Source: Mycolicibacter terrae (GTDB lineage: Bacteria > Actinomycetota > Actinomycetes > Mycobacteriales > Mycobacteriaceae). From it: a DNA stretch of 64,000 bases. The notes below the pieces were generated by a model that was given only the letters and a program-made list of their open reading frames with translations, did no database searches and was not told where the DNA came from. The stretch's first letter is position 1; each line of letters opens with the position of its first letter. A program made the translations under genes and the position numbers. The stretch is taken from NCBI RefSeq assembly GCF_010727125.1, contig NZ_AP022564.1:2356001-2420000 (forward strand), written 5' to 3'. Positions 8,558 to 19,418 of the stretch are shown piece by piece.

Positions 8558-9925
8558 GTGATTCTGGCGAGTGGCGAACACACCTCGCTGATGCACGGCT
8601 GGATCCCGGTCACGGTGCAGGCCGCGGCGGTGTTGGCGCTGGTGCTGGCCGTGGCCGGCCGATCCCGCCACCGGCTGCTGCGGCTCCTGCTGATCGGCGC
8701 CTCGGGGCTGGCGACGGCGGCGTGCGCGTACTGGTTTGTCGCCGACGACGGCCTGTCCGGCCAGCCGCCACCGACAACACTGTGGGTGTGGATCGCGCTG
8801 ACCGGCGCCGCCGCGGCGCTGCTGGTCCTGGGTTGGCGAGGTGCGCCGTGGTGGCGCCGCGGCATATCCGTGCTGGCGGTGCCGCTGTGTCTGACCAGCG
8901 CGGGATTGACGCTCAACTCCTGGGTCGGCTATTTCCCGACCGTGCAGAGCGCATGGGGCGCCCTGACTTCCGGGCCGCTACCCGATCAGAGCGACATGGC
9001 CGCGGCGAACGCGACAGCCGGGTCCGGCACGCCGCCCGGGCACGGCCAGGTGCTGCACGTGACGATTCCCTCCGACGCCTCGCATTTCAAGCATCGTGGC
9101 GAACTGGTGTACCTGCCGCCGGCGTGGTTCACCCAGCGCCCACCGCCGGCGCTGCCGGCCGTGATGATGATCGGCGGCGAATTCAACACGCCCGCCGACT
9201 GGCTGCGCTCCGGGGGCGCGATCCAGACCGTCGACGAGTTCGCGGCCGCGCACCACGGCAACGCACCGGTGCTGGTGTTCGTCGACTCGGGCGGCTCCTT
9301 CAACAACGACACCGAATGCGTCAACGGCTCCCGCGGTAACGCCGCCGACCACCTGACCGAAGACGTCGTGCCCTATGTGATCTCGCACTTCGGCGTGAGC
9401 TCCGAACCGTCGCAGTGGGGCGTCGTCGGCTGGTCCATGGGAGGCACCTGCGCAGTCGATTTGACCGCGATGCACCCCGAGAAGTTCAGTGCCTTCGTCG
9501 ACATCGCCGGCGACCTCGGCCCCAACGCGGGAACCCGATCCCAGACCGTCTCGCGGCTTTTCGGCGGCAACCTCGACGCCTGGGCGGCGTTCGACCCGTC
9601 GATGGTGATCGCCAAACACGGCCGATACTCCGGGGTTTCGGGGTGGTTCGCGGTCAACGGCAGCGCTATCGGGTCCGACCCCGGAGGTCAATTCGTCGCC
9701 GCCAAGACGCTGTGCACGCTGGGGCGCGCCCATGGCATCGACTGCGCCGTGGTCACCGAACCGGGCCAGCATGACTGGCCGTTCGCCGGGAAGGTGTTCG
9801 CGGATGCGCTGCCGTGGCTGGCCGCCCGACTGAGCACCCCGGAGGTGCAAGCGGTTCCGTTCCCGGCCGCATCGTCCGAGGCCGGCCCGGCACCGGCCCG
9901 CCACGTCCACCCGCCGAGCCGATGA
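8558..9925 (+). CDS. Membrane-anchored alpha/beta hydrolase (Rv1639c-like)
   Basis: 455 residues. Four hydrophobic helices occupy the first ~135 residues; the remainder is a periplasm-facing esterase-like alpha/beta-hydrolase domain of the antigen-85/enterochelin-esterase type with the nucleophile elbow GWSMGGTC (Ser in GxSxG), acid region AFDP and a C-terminal histidine in EPGQHDWPF. Substrate unknown; acyl transfer or esterase activity on envelope lipids is a reasonable inference. Start uncertain: GTG 8558 is fused to a GGAGGGG stretch with no spacer, and ATG 8591 has no ribosome-binding site. It overlaps the next gene by 4 nt (ATGA), so the two are translationally coupled. Confidence 0.8.
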   Translation: MILASGEHTSLMHGWIPVTVQAAAVLALVLAVAGRSRHRLLRLLLIGASGLATAACAYWFVADDGLSGQPPPTTLWVWIALTGAAAALLVLGWRGAPWWRRGISVLAVPLCLTSAGLTLNSWVGYFPTVQSAWGALTSGPLPDQSDMAAANATAGSGTPPGHGQVLHVTIPSDASHFKHRGELVYLPPAWFTQRPPPALPAVMMIGGEFNTPADWLRSGGAIQTVDEFAAAHHGNAPVLVFVDSGGSFNNDTECVNGSRGNAADHLTEDVVPYVISHFGVSSEPSQWGVVGWSMGGTCAVDLTAMHPEKFSAFVDIAGDLGPNAGTRSQTVSRLFGGNLDAWAAFDPSMVIAKHGRYSGVSGWFAVNGSAIGSDPGGQFVAAKTLCTLGRAHGIDCAVVTEPGQHDWPFAGKVFADALPWLAARLSTPEVQAVPFPAASSEAGPAPARHVHPPSR

Positions 9926-10347
9926 TCCGCTCGATGACGCTCGCCGGTATCCGCCGCGCCGTGTTCGCCCGGCACGCCAACCCGTGGAGCGCCTGGACCC
10001 GCTGGGCGACGACACCGCTGATCCTGGTGCCGGTATGGCGGCGGTCCTGGCGCGATGCGGCGTGGGTGTCGGCCTGGTTCGCGCTGAACCCGGTGATCTT
10101 CGGTGTGCCCGCCGATCAGGCGGCCTGGTCGACCCGTGCGATGCTCGGCGAGGAACAGTGGGTCACCGACCGGCCGCGAGACGCCGCCCTGCTGGTGAAC
10201 CTGGCCGGTGCCGCCGCGACCGCCACGGCCCTGGTCACCGCGCGACGCCGGCGGTTGCTGCCGACGGTGGTCGCGACGGCGGTGGCGATGACGCTGACCA
10301 TGGGCTACTGGGAATTGATGGTCCGCTATTTCGAACGGCGCCGGTAA
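9922..10347 (+). CDS. Small integral membrane protein (DUF6653-like)
   Basis: 141 residues with three to four hydrophobic segments and an aromatic N-terminal half (NPWSAWTRWATTPLILVPVW), a pattern I associate with the DUF6653 family of uncharacterised membrane proteins. Start ATG 9922 overlaps the stop of the hydrolase gene (ATGA), which decides the start and implies co-translation and perhaps joint function in the membrane. No catalytic motif visible. Confidence 0.65.
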   Translation: MIRSMTLAGIRRAVFARHANPWSAWTRWATTPLILVPVWRRSWRDAAWVSAWFALNPVIFGVPADQAAWSTRAMLGEEQWVTDRPRDAALLVNLAGAAATATALVTARRRRLLPTVVATAVAMTLTMGYWELMVRYFERRR

Positions 10348-10357
10348 CGTGGCGAGC

Positions 10358-10597
10358 ATGGGTGAGGATCCGACCGACCCGCAGGGCGATCCCGGTTTCG
10401 ACGACGCGGGCGTGCCGACCTTCGAGTCGGTGCGCGAGAAGATCGAGCGCCGCTTTGAGACCTCGGTCGGCGCGCAGGAGCTGGATTCCGAGACGCCGGA
10501 GGGCCGCGGCGTGGAGCAGCAGTACGAGGACAGGCAACGCGCGGCCGCCGACCGGTTGGAGCAGATCCGCAGATCGATGCACCAGGGCGAGCACTGA
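10358..10597 (+). CDS. Short acidic conserved protein (Rv1638A-like)
   Basis: 79 residues from ATG 10358 (a GTG three codons earlier is possible). Highly charged and predicted helical: an acidic N terminus (MGEDPTDPQGDPG) followed by alternating Glu/Arg helices (RQRAAADRLEQIRRSMH). Mtb has a small protein, Rv1638A, in this position next to uvrA. No known function. Tight spacing to both neighbours (10 bp upstream, 3 bp downstream) suggests one transcript from 8558 to 11776. Confidence 0.7.
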   Translation: MGEDPTDPQGDPGFDDAGVPTFESVREKIERRFETSVGAQELDSETPEGRGVEQQYEDRQRAAADRLEQIRRSMHQGEH

Positions 10598-10600
10598 GCG

Positions 10601-11776
10601 GTGCGGTCCTTCACCATCGCCGAACGGCGAAACCGTTTGGCGCGCAGACATTTTCTTGCCGCCGACACCGCCGATGAGCCGATAACCCGGATCGCGGCAA
10701 GAATGGTCGGGCTACACGCCACCGATCCCGCCACCCCGTATCTGTCGCTGTGGGCGCGGCGCCCGGAGTTCGCGGTGGCCGACCTGGACAACGCCCTGTA
10801 TGAAAAGCGTTCGCTGGTCAAGCATCTGGCGATGCGCCGCACGCTATGGCTGTTCGATCCCGCCGATCTTCCCGCCGTGCAGGCCGCGGCCAGCGACAAG
10901 GTGGCGGACACCGAGCGGCGCCGGCTGATCGCCGATGTCGCCAAGGCGGGTGTGGCCGATGACGGCGAGCACTGGCTGACCCGGGCCTGCGCCGCGGTGC
11001 TGGCGCACCTCGATGAGCACGGCCCGACCAGCAGCACCGAGCTGCGGGCGGCCCTACCGGAGCTGGCCGGAACCTACGATCCCGCACCCGGCAAGTCCTA
11101 CGGCGGGCAGACGCACCTGGCCCCGCGGGCGCTGACCGTGCTCGGCGCACAGGGCGACATCGTGCGAGGCCCCAACGACGGAAACTGGACGTCGTCGCGG
11201 CCGCGCTGGGCGAACGCCGCAGACTGGCTCGGCGAGCCGGGCGACCCGATGACCTCCGAGCCGGCGCAGACCCAGCTGATCGGCACCTGGCTACGCGCGT
11301 TCGGCCCGGCCACCGCCGAGGACATCAAGTGGTGGTTCGGCTCCACCAAGACCGAGGTCAAAAAGACGTTGAGCGAGATCGGCGCCGTCGACGTCGACCT
11401 GCACGGCACGCCCGGCTATGCGCTGGCCGACGATCTGGAGCCCGAACCCGAGCCCGAGCCGTGGGGCGCGCTGCTGCCGGGCCTCGACGTCACCACGATG
11501 GGCTGGTATCACCGCGACTGGTATCTCGGCGAGCATCGCGGCCAACTGTTCGACCGCAGCGGCAACGCCGGGCCCACGGTGTGGTGGAACGGCCGGATTG
11601 TGGGCGGTTGGTATCAGAACGCCGCCGGGCGGGTCGAGTTGCAGCTGCTGGAGGAGCCCGGCCGCCCGGCGCGCCAGGCGCTGGACAAGCGGGCCCGCCA
11701 GCTCACCGACTGGCTGGACGGGGTGCGGGTGTCGCCGCGGTTTCCGTCGCCGCTGGCGAAGGCGGCACCGCTTTGA
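10601..11776 (+). CDS. Winged-helix DNA-binding domain protein (AlkZ/HTH_42-like)
   Basis: 391 residues beginning at GTG 10601, 3 bp after the previous stop. It resembles the HTH_42 (DUF1006) family, whose characterised members YcaQ/AlkZ are DNA glycosylases that unhook crosslinks. Family-like features: N-terminal RRHFLAADT and MVGLHATDPATPYLSLWAR, the MRRTLWLF segment, tandem winged helices (~residues 125-290) and the C-terminal WWNGRIVGGWY strand pair. The catalytic Gln-x-Gln of AlkZ is not obvious, so activity is uncertain. I do not recall a counterpart between Rv1638 and Rv1639c in Mtb; its neighbour uvrA fits a repair theme. Confidence 0.72.
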   Translation: MRSFTIAERRNRLARRHFLAADTADEPITRIAARMVGLHATDPATPYLSLWARRPEFAVADLDNALYEKRSLVKHLAMRRTLWLFDPADLPAVQAAASDKVADTERRRLIADVAKAGVADDGEHWLTRACAAVLAHLDEHGPTSSTELRAALPELAGTYDPAPGKSYGGQTHLAPRALTVLGAQGDIVRGPNDGNWTSSRPRWANAADWLGEPGDPMTSEPAQTQLIGTWLRAFGPATAEDIKWWFGSTKTEVKKTLSEIGAVDVDLHGTPGYALADDLEPEPEPEPWGALLPGLDVTTMGWYHRDWYLGEHRGQLFDRSGNAGPTVWWNGRIVGGWYQNAAGRVELQLLEEPGRPARQALDKRARQLTDWLDGVRVSPRFPSPLAKAAPL

Positions 11777-11789
11777 CGGCGTACCTTCG

Positions 11790-12545
11790 CTAAGCGGTGA
11801 ACTGCTTCTTGAGCATCGCGTACCCCCAGGCCAGTACCAGCCAGGGTGCGATCAACCACGGGCCGTTCAGCAGGATGAACTTGACGCCCAGATCCATGAA
11901 GCTGTCGGTGTTGGTCGACGGGAAGCCGGCGATGATCTCAGTGCCGTAGTAATACCAGGTCAGGACGGTGTGCGTGACGGCCGTCGACATCACCAGCAGG
12001 GTTCCGCGGTAGTCGGTGAACGTGGACCGAAACAGCAGGACGAGTCCGGTGACGCCTACGCAGGCGTTGAGCACCGACAGCACCTCGATCATCAAGAAGT
12101 TGGGTTCGGCGTGCAGATAGCGCAGGTCGCCGCCGTCGATGTAGTTCCACCAGGGATACGCCCACACCGCATCGCGGGCCCCGGCGATGGCCTTGTGCAG
12201 TATCAGCCAGCCGAGCTCCCAGGTCAGATGCGTTGCGTAGGAGCAGATCACGAACGGCAGAACGACCGCCTGCAGGCGTTGAGATCGGGTCCAGGTCCGA
12301 AGCGACGGTATCGGCAGGAACGCCGCAAAGATGCCCAGGAAGTAGGCAGCGGTCACGTGCACGACCATGGCATCGGCGATGAAGGAACGGTCGACACCGC
12401 TGTGAAATGCCAAGTAGCTGTATATCGGGAACGCCAGGGCCAGCGAGCCGAACGCCACGATCCACACGATGCGCAGTCCGCGCGATCGCGGAAGTGTCAC
12501 CGAAATCTGCGGAGAGTTTTCCCGGCTCAGCTCTGCGGTCGCCAT
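11790..12545 (-). CDS. Multi-pass membrane protein, emopamil-binding/EXPERA-like
   Basis: 251 residues with about six to seven hydrophobic helices. The segment ATHLTWELGWL and later WYYYGTEII resemble the EBP/EXPERA fold, whose eukaryotic members are sterol isomerases; a steroid or lipid substrate would be an inference only. It is divergent from a TetR-family regulator (12677), with a long palindrome between them, so it is the probable regulated target. I recall no gene at this position in Mtb. Confidence 0.55.
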   Translation of the reverse strand: MATAELSRENSPQISVTLPRSRGLRIVWIVAFGSLALAFPIYSYLAFHSGVDRSFIADAMVVHVTAAYFLGIFAAFLPIPSLRTWTRSQRLQAVVLPFVICSYATHLTWELGWLILHKAIAGARDAVWAYPWWNYIDGGDLRYLHAEPNFLMIEVLSVLNACVGVTGLVLLFRSTFTDYRGTLLVMSTAVTHTVLTWYYYGTEIIAGFPSTNTDSFMDLGVKFILLNGPWLIAPWLVLAWGYAMLKKQFTA

Positions 12546-12578
12546 CGGCGCCCCTCTCCCGTCCCAATCGAATACCCG

Positions 12579-12617
12579 CAGTAATCGTGACTCTGCTAAA
12601 CAGAATCATGATTACTG
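12579..12617. promoter_or_regulatory. 39-bp near-perfect palindrome, probable TetR operator
   Basis: Left arm CAGTAATCGTGACTCTG (12579-12595), loop CTAAA, right arm CAGAATCATGATTACTG (12601-12617). The arms match at 15 of 17 positions. It lies in the 131-bp divergent region between the membrane protein gene (start 12545) and the TetR gene, where it could control both. The core AATCATGATT resembles other TetR operators in length and symmetry. Confidence 0.7.
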
Positions 12618-12676
12618 TGGCACCGTAGCACCTCGTGGACACTCAGCCAACGGTCGATGGAGAGCAGGTGGCGGCC

Positions 12677-13318
12677 ATGGGAACGAACCGATCCACGCCG
12701 CCGGTCGCCGACCTGGCCGACGCACGCAGGGCCATGTACCAACAGCAGATCGTGGCGGCAGCCGAGTACGAGTTCAGTCGCACCGGCTTCGCCGACGCAC
12801 GGGTGAGCGACATCGCCAAGACCGCCGGGGTGTCACTGGCGACGGTCTACAAGTACTTCGGCGGCAAAGACGAGATCTGGGATGCCCTCAACGCCGCGCG
12901 CATGCAGGAGTTCGTTGCCGCCGTGCGGGTACGCACCGACGAAATCGACTCCCCGCTGGAGGCGATCCTGGTCGGAGCGCGTGCCGAGGTTGAGTTCTTC
13001 GCAGCACATCCCCATTTTCTGCAGCTGCACATCAATGAGGGCCTGAGCTGGGCCTCGGCTTCCGCCGAATTGGGCCGCGGGGGTCAACGGGCAGCATGGC
13101 GAACAGGTATGGACATGATCACCCGAGCCGCGGAGGTCGCGGTGCAAGCTGGTCAGATCACCCACCTGCCGCCGCGAATCGCTGCGGCACTGGTCATCTC
13201 GGCCTTGCAGATCTGGCTCACCGACTGGGTCTCCGCCGGCAAGGTGGAGCCGATAGAGGCTGTTGCCGACGCTGTCGTGCGGCACCTGCGAGTCAGCCTC
13301 GGCGCTGAGCCGGCGTAG
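12677..13318 (+). CDS. TetR/AcrR-family transcriptional regulator
   Basis: 213 residues. The N-terminal helix-turn-helix is clear: EYEFSRTGFADARVSDIAKTAGVSLATVYKYFGGKDEIWDAL, shown here in pieces (residues ~25-65; recognition helix SLATVYKYF). The C-terminal helical domain should bind a small ligand of unknown type. Start: ATG 12677 with AGGTGG 5 nt upstream; GTG 12668 and GTG 12635 are alternatives in the same frame. It probably represses itself and the divergent membrane protein gene through the palindrome at 12579-12617. It ends 13 bp from the convergent uvrA. Confidence 0.85.
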   Translation: MGTNRSTPPVADLADARRAMYQQQIVAAAEYEFSRTGFADARVSDIAKTAGVSLATVYKYFGGKDEIWDALNAARMQEFVAAVRVRTDEIDSPLEAILVGARAEVEFFAAHPHFLQLHINEGLSWASASAELGRGGQRAAWRTGMDMITRAAEVAVQAGQITHLPPRIAAALVISALQIWLTDWVSAGKVEPIEAVADAVVRHLRVSLGAEPA

Positions 13319-13331
13319 CCGAACACGGACC

Positions 13332-16238
<2,907 letters not shown>

Positions 16239-16295
16239 CCGTCCATGCTAGGTGGCGCTACCGACACGCAGCTCAGGGCCAGTACCGTAGCTCCC

Positions 16296-16982
16296 ATGAC
16301 GCCTGAGATCGCCGTTGACGACAGCTACACCGGGCACGTCGAACCCGGGACCGCGGCCCGCCGCACCCTGCCGGGGGCCTCGATCATCAAGACGTCGGTG
16401 GGCCCGATGGACAACAACGCCTACCTGGTGACCTGCACCAACACCGGCAAGACGTTGCTGATCGACGCGGCCAACGACGCCGAGAACCTGCTGGCGCTGG
16501 TGCGCGACCACGCGCCGCAGGTGGCGCTGATCGTGACCTCCCACCAGCACTTCGACCACTGGCAGGCGCTGGAGTCGCTCGCCGCGGCGACCGGGGCGCC
16601 GACCGCGGCGCACGCGCTGGACGCCGAGCCGCTGCCGGTGACCCCCGACCGGCTGCTCGCCGACGGCGACACCGTGACCGTCGGCGACCTGAGCTTCGAC
16701 GTGATCCACCTGCAGGGCCACACCGAGGGCTCGGTGGCGCTGGCCCTGGACGGCGCGGCCACCGGCGGTGTGACGCAGTTGTTCACCGGGGACTGCCTGT
16801 TCCCGGGTGGTGTCGGAAAGACTTGGCAGCCCGGGGATTTCGAGCGGCTGCTCGGCGATGTGAGCCGCAAGGTGTTCGACCGGTTCGGTGACGACACCGT
16901 GGTCTACCCCGGCCATGGTGACGACACCACGCTGGGAACCGAGCGCCCGCATCTGTCCGAGTGGCGCGAACGGGGTTGGTGA
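16296..16982 (+). CDS. MBL-fold metallo-hydrolase (Rv1637c-like)
   Basis: 228 residues of the glyoxalase II-like branch. Metal ligands are visible: SHQHFDHW (HxHxDH), HTEGS, FTGDCLF and YPGHGDDT. Probably a thioester or similar hydrolase; in mycobacteria mycothiol esters are plausible substrates, which is inference. ATG 16296 follows TACCGT (16283-16288) by 7 nt, so a leaderless start is likely. It converges on the universal stress protein gene with 8 bp between stops. Confidence 0.88.
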   Translation: MTPEIAVDDSYTGHVEPGTAARRTLPGASIIKTSVGPMDNNAYLVTCTNTGKTLLIDAANDAENLLALVRDHAPQVALIVTSHQHFDHWQALESLAAATGAPTAAHALDAEPLPVTPDRLLADGDTVTVGDLSFDVIHLQGHTEGSVALALDGAATGGVTQLFTGDCLFPGGVGKTWQPGDFERLLGDVSRKVFDRFGDDTVVYPGHGDDTTLGTERPHLSEWRERGW

Positions 16983-16990
16983 ACTCCCGG

Positions 16991-17437
16991 TCAGCCGGTG
17001 GTGTGCACGATCAGCACGTCGACCTTGGCGCGCCGCGACACGTTGGCCGGCACCGACCCGAGCAGCCGCCCGGCGATCGTGCTCAGCCCGACGTTGCCGA
17101 CCACCAGCAAGTCGGCCTTGACCGACTCCGCCAGTTCCACCAGGGCGTCGACCGGCGCGCCGACGACGGCGCGCTCCTCCACCTCGTTGGCCCCGGCGGC
17201 GACAGCGCGCTCCTTGGCCTCCTTGAGGATGGCGTAGATCGGAGCGTTGCCCGAGGCCTTGTAGCTCTCGTCCTTGAGAATGTCGACCGCCCGCGGGTCG
17301 TCCTCGTGCGGCAGGTAGGCGGTGGCGATGACTACCTTCGCGCCCTCCCCAGACGCCAGGTGACCGGCCCGGTCGACGGCACGCAGCGAAGAATCCGAGC
17401 CGTCCGTACCGACCACCACCGTCTTGTAGCCGCTCAT
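16991..17437 (-). CDS. Universal stress protein, cAMP-binding type (Rv1636-like)
   Basis: 148 residues, single USP domain. Starts MSGYKTVVVGTDGSDSSLRA and has the nucleotide-binding pattern G-2x-G-9x-G-S in GNVGLSTIAGRLLGS. Its Mtb homologue Rv1636 (similar length) is reported to bind cAMP, which may link it to cyclases such as the one at 562-1467. The 242-bp region to the next gene (17438-17679) holds its promoter; I see no gene there. Confidence 0.93.
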   Translation of the reverse strand: MSGYKTVVVGTDGSDSSLRAVDRAGHLASGEGAKVVIATAYLPHEDDPRAVDILKDESYKASGNAPIYAILKEAKERAVAAGANEVEERAVVGAPVDALVELAESVKADLLVVGNVGLSTIAGRLLGSVPANVSRRAKVDVLIVHTTG

Positions 17438-17679
17438 CCGTAACCCTCTCGGTGAAAAGTTGCCTTGCTCGTTGCCATGTTCTAAGCCATGGCGACACTA
17501 ACGCGTCAGCGGCCCCGATGGGGGCGATTGGCGTCACATGTCGCCTGCGTCGCTGCCCACACTTCCGCCCTGACCGGCTCCGAAACCGGTTTCGCGGCGC
17601 TCGTGACGTAGCTGACACGGCGCGCTGAGCGGTAGCGTGAGAATTTGATCACCCTCCTCCCAGCGAATCGGGCACGCCG

Positions 17680-19233
17680 TTGAGCCAGGTACTGACCCGA
17701 GCCCCGGTGAGCACGGCAGCGGCTCCCCCACGCCGTCGGCGCACGCCCCCGGATGCGGTGGTGATCGCCGTGGTGGCGACGCTGATCAGTGGGATCGGCG
17801 CGAGCCGACCGTCGATGTGGTTCGACGAGGCGGCCACGATCTCGGCGTCGACGCATCGCTCGCTGTCCGAACTGTGGCACCTGCTGGGCCATATCGACGC
17901 GGTGCACGGCCTGTACTACCTATTCATGCACGGCTGGTTCGCCGTCTTCCCCGCCACCGAGTTCTGGTCGCGGGTGCCGAGCTGCCTGGCGGTCGGCGTG
18001 GCCGCCGCCGGAGTGGTGGTGCTGTGCCGTCAGTTCGCCGGCCGGCGGCTGGCGGTGTGCGCGGGCGCGCTGTACGCCGTGCTGCCGCGGGTCACCTGGG
18101 CCGGGGTCGAGGCCCGCCCCTACGCGTTCGCGGCCGCGGCCGCGGTCTGGCTCACCGTGCTGTGTGTCGCGGCGGCGCGGCGCAACACCGGGCCGCTTTG
18201 GGTGGGTTACGGCGCGGCGGTGGTGGCGTCGACGGTGCTGAACATCTTCACGGTGCTCATGGTGGCGGTGCACCCGGTGGTCGTATCGGGCCGCGGATCC
18301 GCGGTGCGGCGGCGGTGGGCGACCGCGGCCGGCACCGCGCTGGTGGTGCTGGCCCCGTTTCTGGTATTCACCCAGAACCAGATCCGGCAGGTGGCCTGGA
18401 TTCACCCGCTGAACCTCGCCACCGTCGTCGAGATCGCGCAGCAGCAGTTCTTCGACAAGAGCGTGCCGTTCGCCGTCCTGGCCTGGCTGCTGACCGCCGG
18501 CGCGGTCATCGCCGTCCGAACCGGGGCACGCCCGGGGCCCGCCGGCGAGGTGCGACAGCTGCTCATCCTCTGCACCGCCTGGCTGGTCATCCCCACCGTG
18601 GCCACCGTGGCCTATTCGGCGATGGTCAAACCCGTCTACTACCCGCGCTATCTGATCAGCACGGCGCCGGCGATGGCGATCGTCCTGGCCGTCGCCGTCA
18701 GCATGATCGCCGGGTCACGCCGGGCGGTGATCGGCGTGGTGACCTGCCTGGTGCTCGCGGCGGCGCCCAATTACGTTGTCAATCAACGTGATCGCTACAC
18801 CAAAGAAAAGGGCTGGGACTACAGTGCGGTGGCCGATGTGATCGACGCGCACGCCCGGCCCGGGGACTGCCTGCTCATCGACAACACCACCCGGTGGCTA
18901 CCCGGCCCGATCCGGGCGCTGACCGCCGCGCGTCCCGAGGCATTCGCGAAGCTGACCGACCCCGGCCTGGGGCCACGCCGGCAGACCCTGGGCCGGCTCT
19001 GGGACGGCCACCTGGGAGTTGAAGCGCTGACCGATCAGCTGGCCGGTTGCCCGACGATCTGGACGATCACCGATCACGATCGCTCGCTGCCGGCCCATCA
19101 GGTCGCCGCGATGCTGCCGGTGGGCAAGCGGTTCGCCCGCACCCCCGACGGCCGGGTGCTGCGCCAGCTGGGTTTCCACGTCGTCGAACGCTGGCAGTTC
19201 ACCTTCTCCCAGGTGATCAGAGCCACCCGGTGA
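17680..19233 (+). CDS. capA: GT-C mannosyltransferase, lipoarabinomannan capping type (Rv1635c-like)
   Basis: 517 residues with about ten transmembrane helices and the GT-C hallmark acidic pair in the first extracytoplasmic loop (SMWFDEAATIS, ~residue 50), using a polyprenyl-phosphate sugar donor. The Mtb homologue Rv1635c adds the first mannose of the ManLAM cap. The C-terminal ~120 residues are soluble. The TTG start at 17680 is the longest option; a GTG at 17707 is possible, and no strong ribosome-binding site supports either. Symbol assigned by homology from memory. Three 57-bp tandem repeats begin directly after the stop. Confidence 0.78.
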   Translation: MSQVLTRAPVSTAAAPPRRRRTPPDAVVIAVVATLISGIGASRPSMWFDEAATISASTHRSLSELWHLLGHIDAVHGLYYLFMHGWFAVFPATEFWSRVPSCLAVGVAAAGVVVLCRQFAGRRLAVCAGALYAVLPRVTWAGVEARPYAFAAAAAVWLTVLCVAAARRNTGPLWVGYGAAVVASTVLNIFTVLMVAVHPVVVSGRGSAVRRRWATAAGTALVVLAPFLVFTQNQIRQVAWIHPLNLATVVEIAQQQFFDKSVPFAVLAWLLTAGAVIAVRTGARPGPAGEVRQLLILCTAWLVIPTVATVAYSAMVKPVYYPRYLISTAPAMAIVLAVAVSMIAGSRRAVIGVVTCLVLAAAPNYVVNQRDRYTKEKGWDYSAVADVIDAHARPGDCLLIDNTTRWLPGPIRALTAARPEAFAKLTDPGLGPRRQTLGRLWDGHLGVEALTDQLAGCPTIWTITDHDRSLPAHQVAAMLPVGKRFARTPDGRVLRQLGFHVVERWQFTFSQVIRATR

Positions 19234-19413
19234 AGCCCAGCGGTTCAGCGAGGCTCGACGGAGGAGAGCCGAAGCTGGGACCGCTGCATAAACCCAGCGG
19301 TTCAGCGAGGCTCGACGAAGGAGAGCCGAAGCTGGGACCGCTGCATAAACCCAGCGGTTCAGCGAGGCTCGACGAAGGAGAGCCGAAGCTGGGACCGCTG
19401 CATAAGCCCAGCG
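19234..19413. repeat. 57-bp tandem repeat, three full copies plus a 9-bp remnant
   Basis: Copies start at 19234, 19291 and 19348, with a short fourth from 19405. Copies 2 and 3 look identical and copy 1 differs at a few positions. Each unit contains CCCAGC near its start and GCTGGG near its end, plus CAGCGGT/ACCGCTG, so a unit can fold on itself. The array fills the gap between the convergent mannosyltransferase and MFS genes. The unit is 19 codons long, so it stays open in both directions, but I see no gene in it. The unit length equals that of Mtb VNTR locus ETR-B; no sequence relation is claimed. Confidence 0.95.
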
Positions 19414-19418
19414 ACCCG

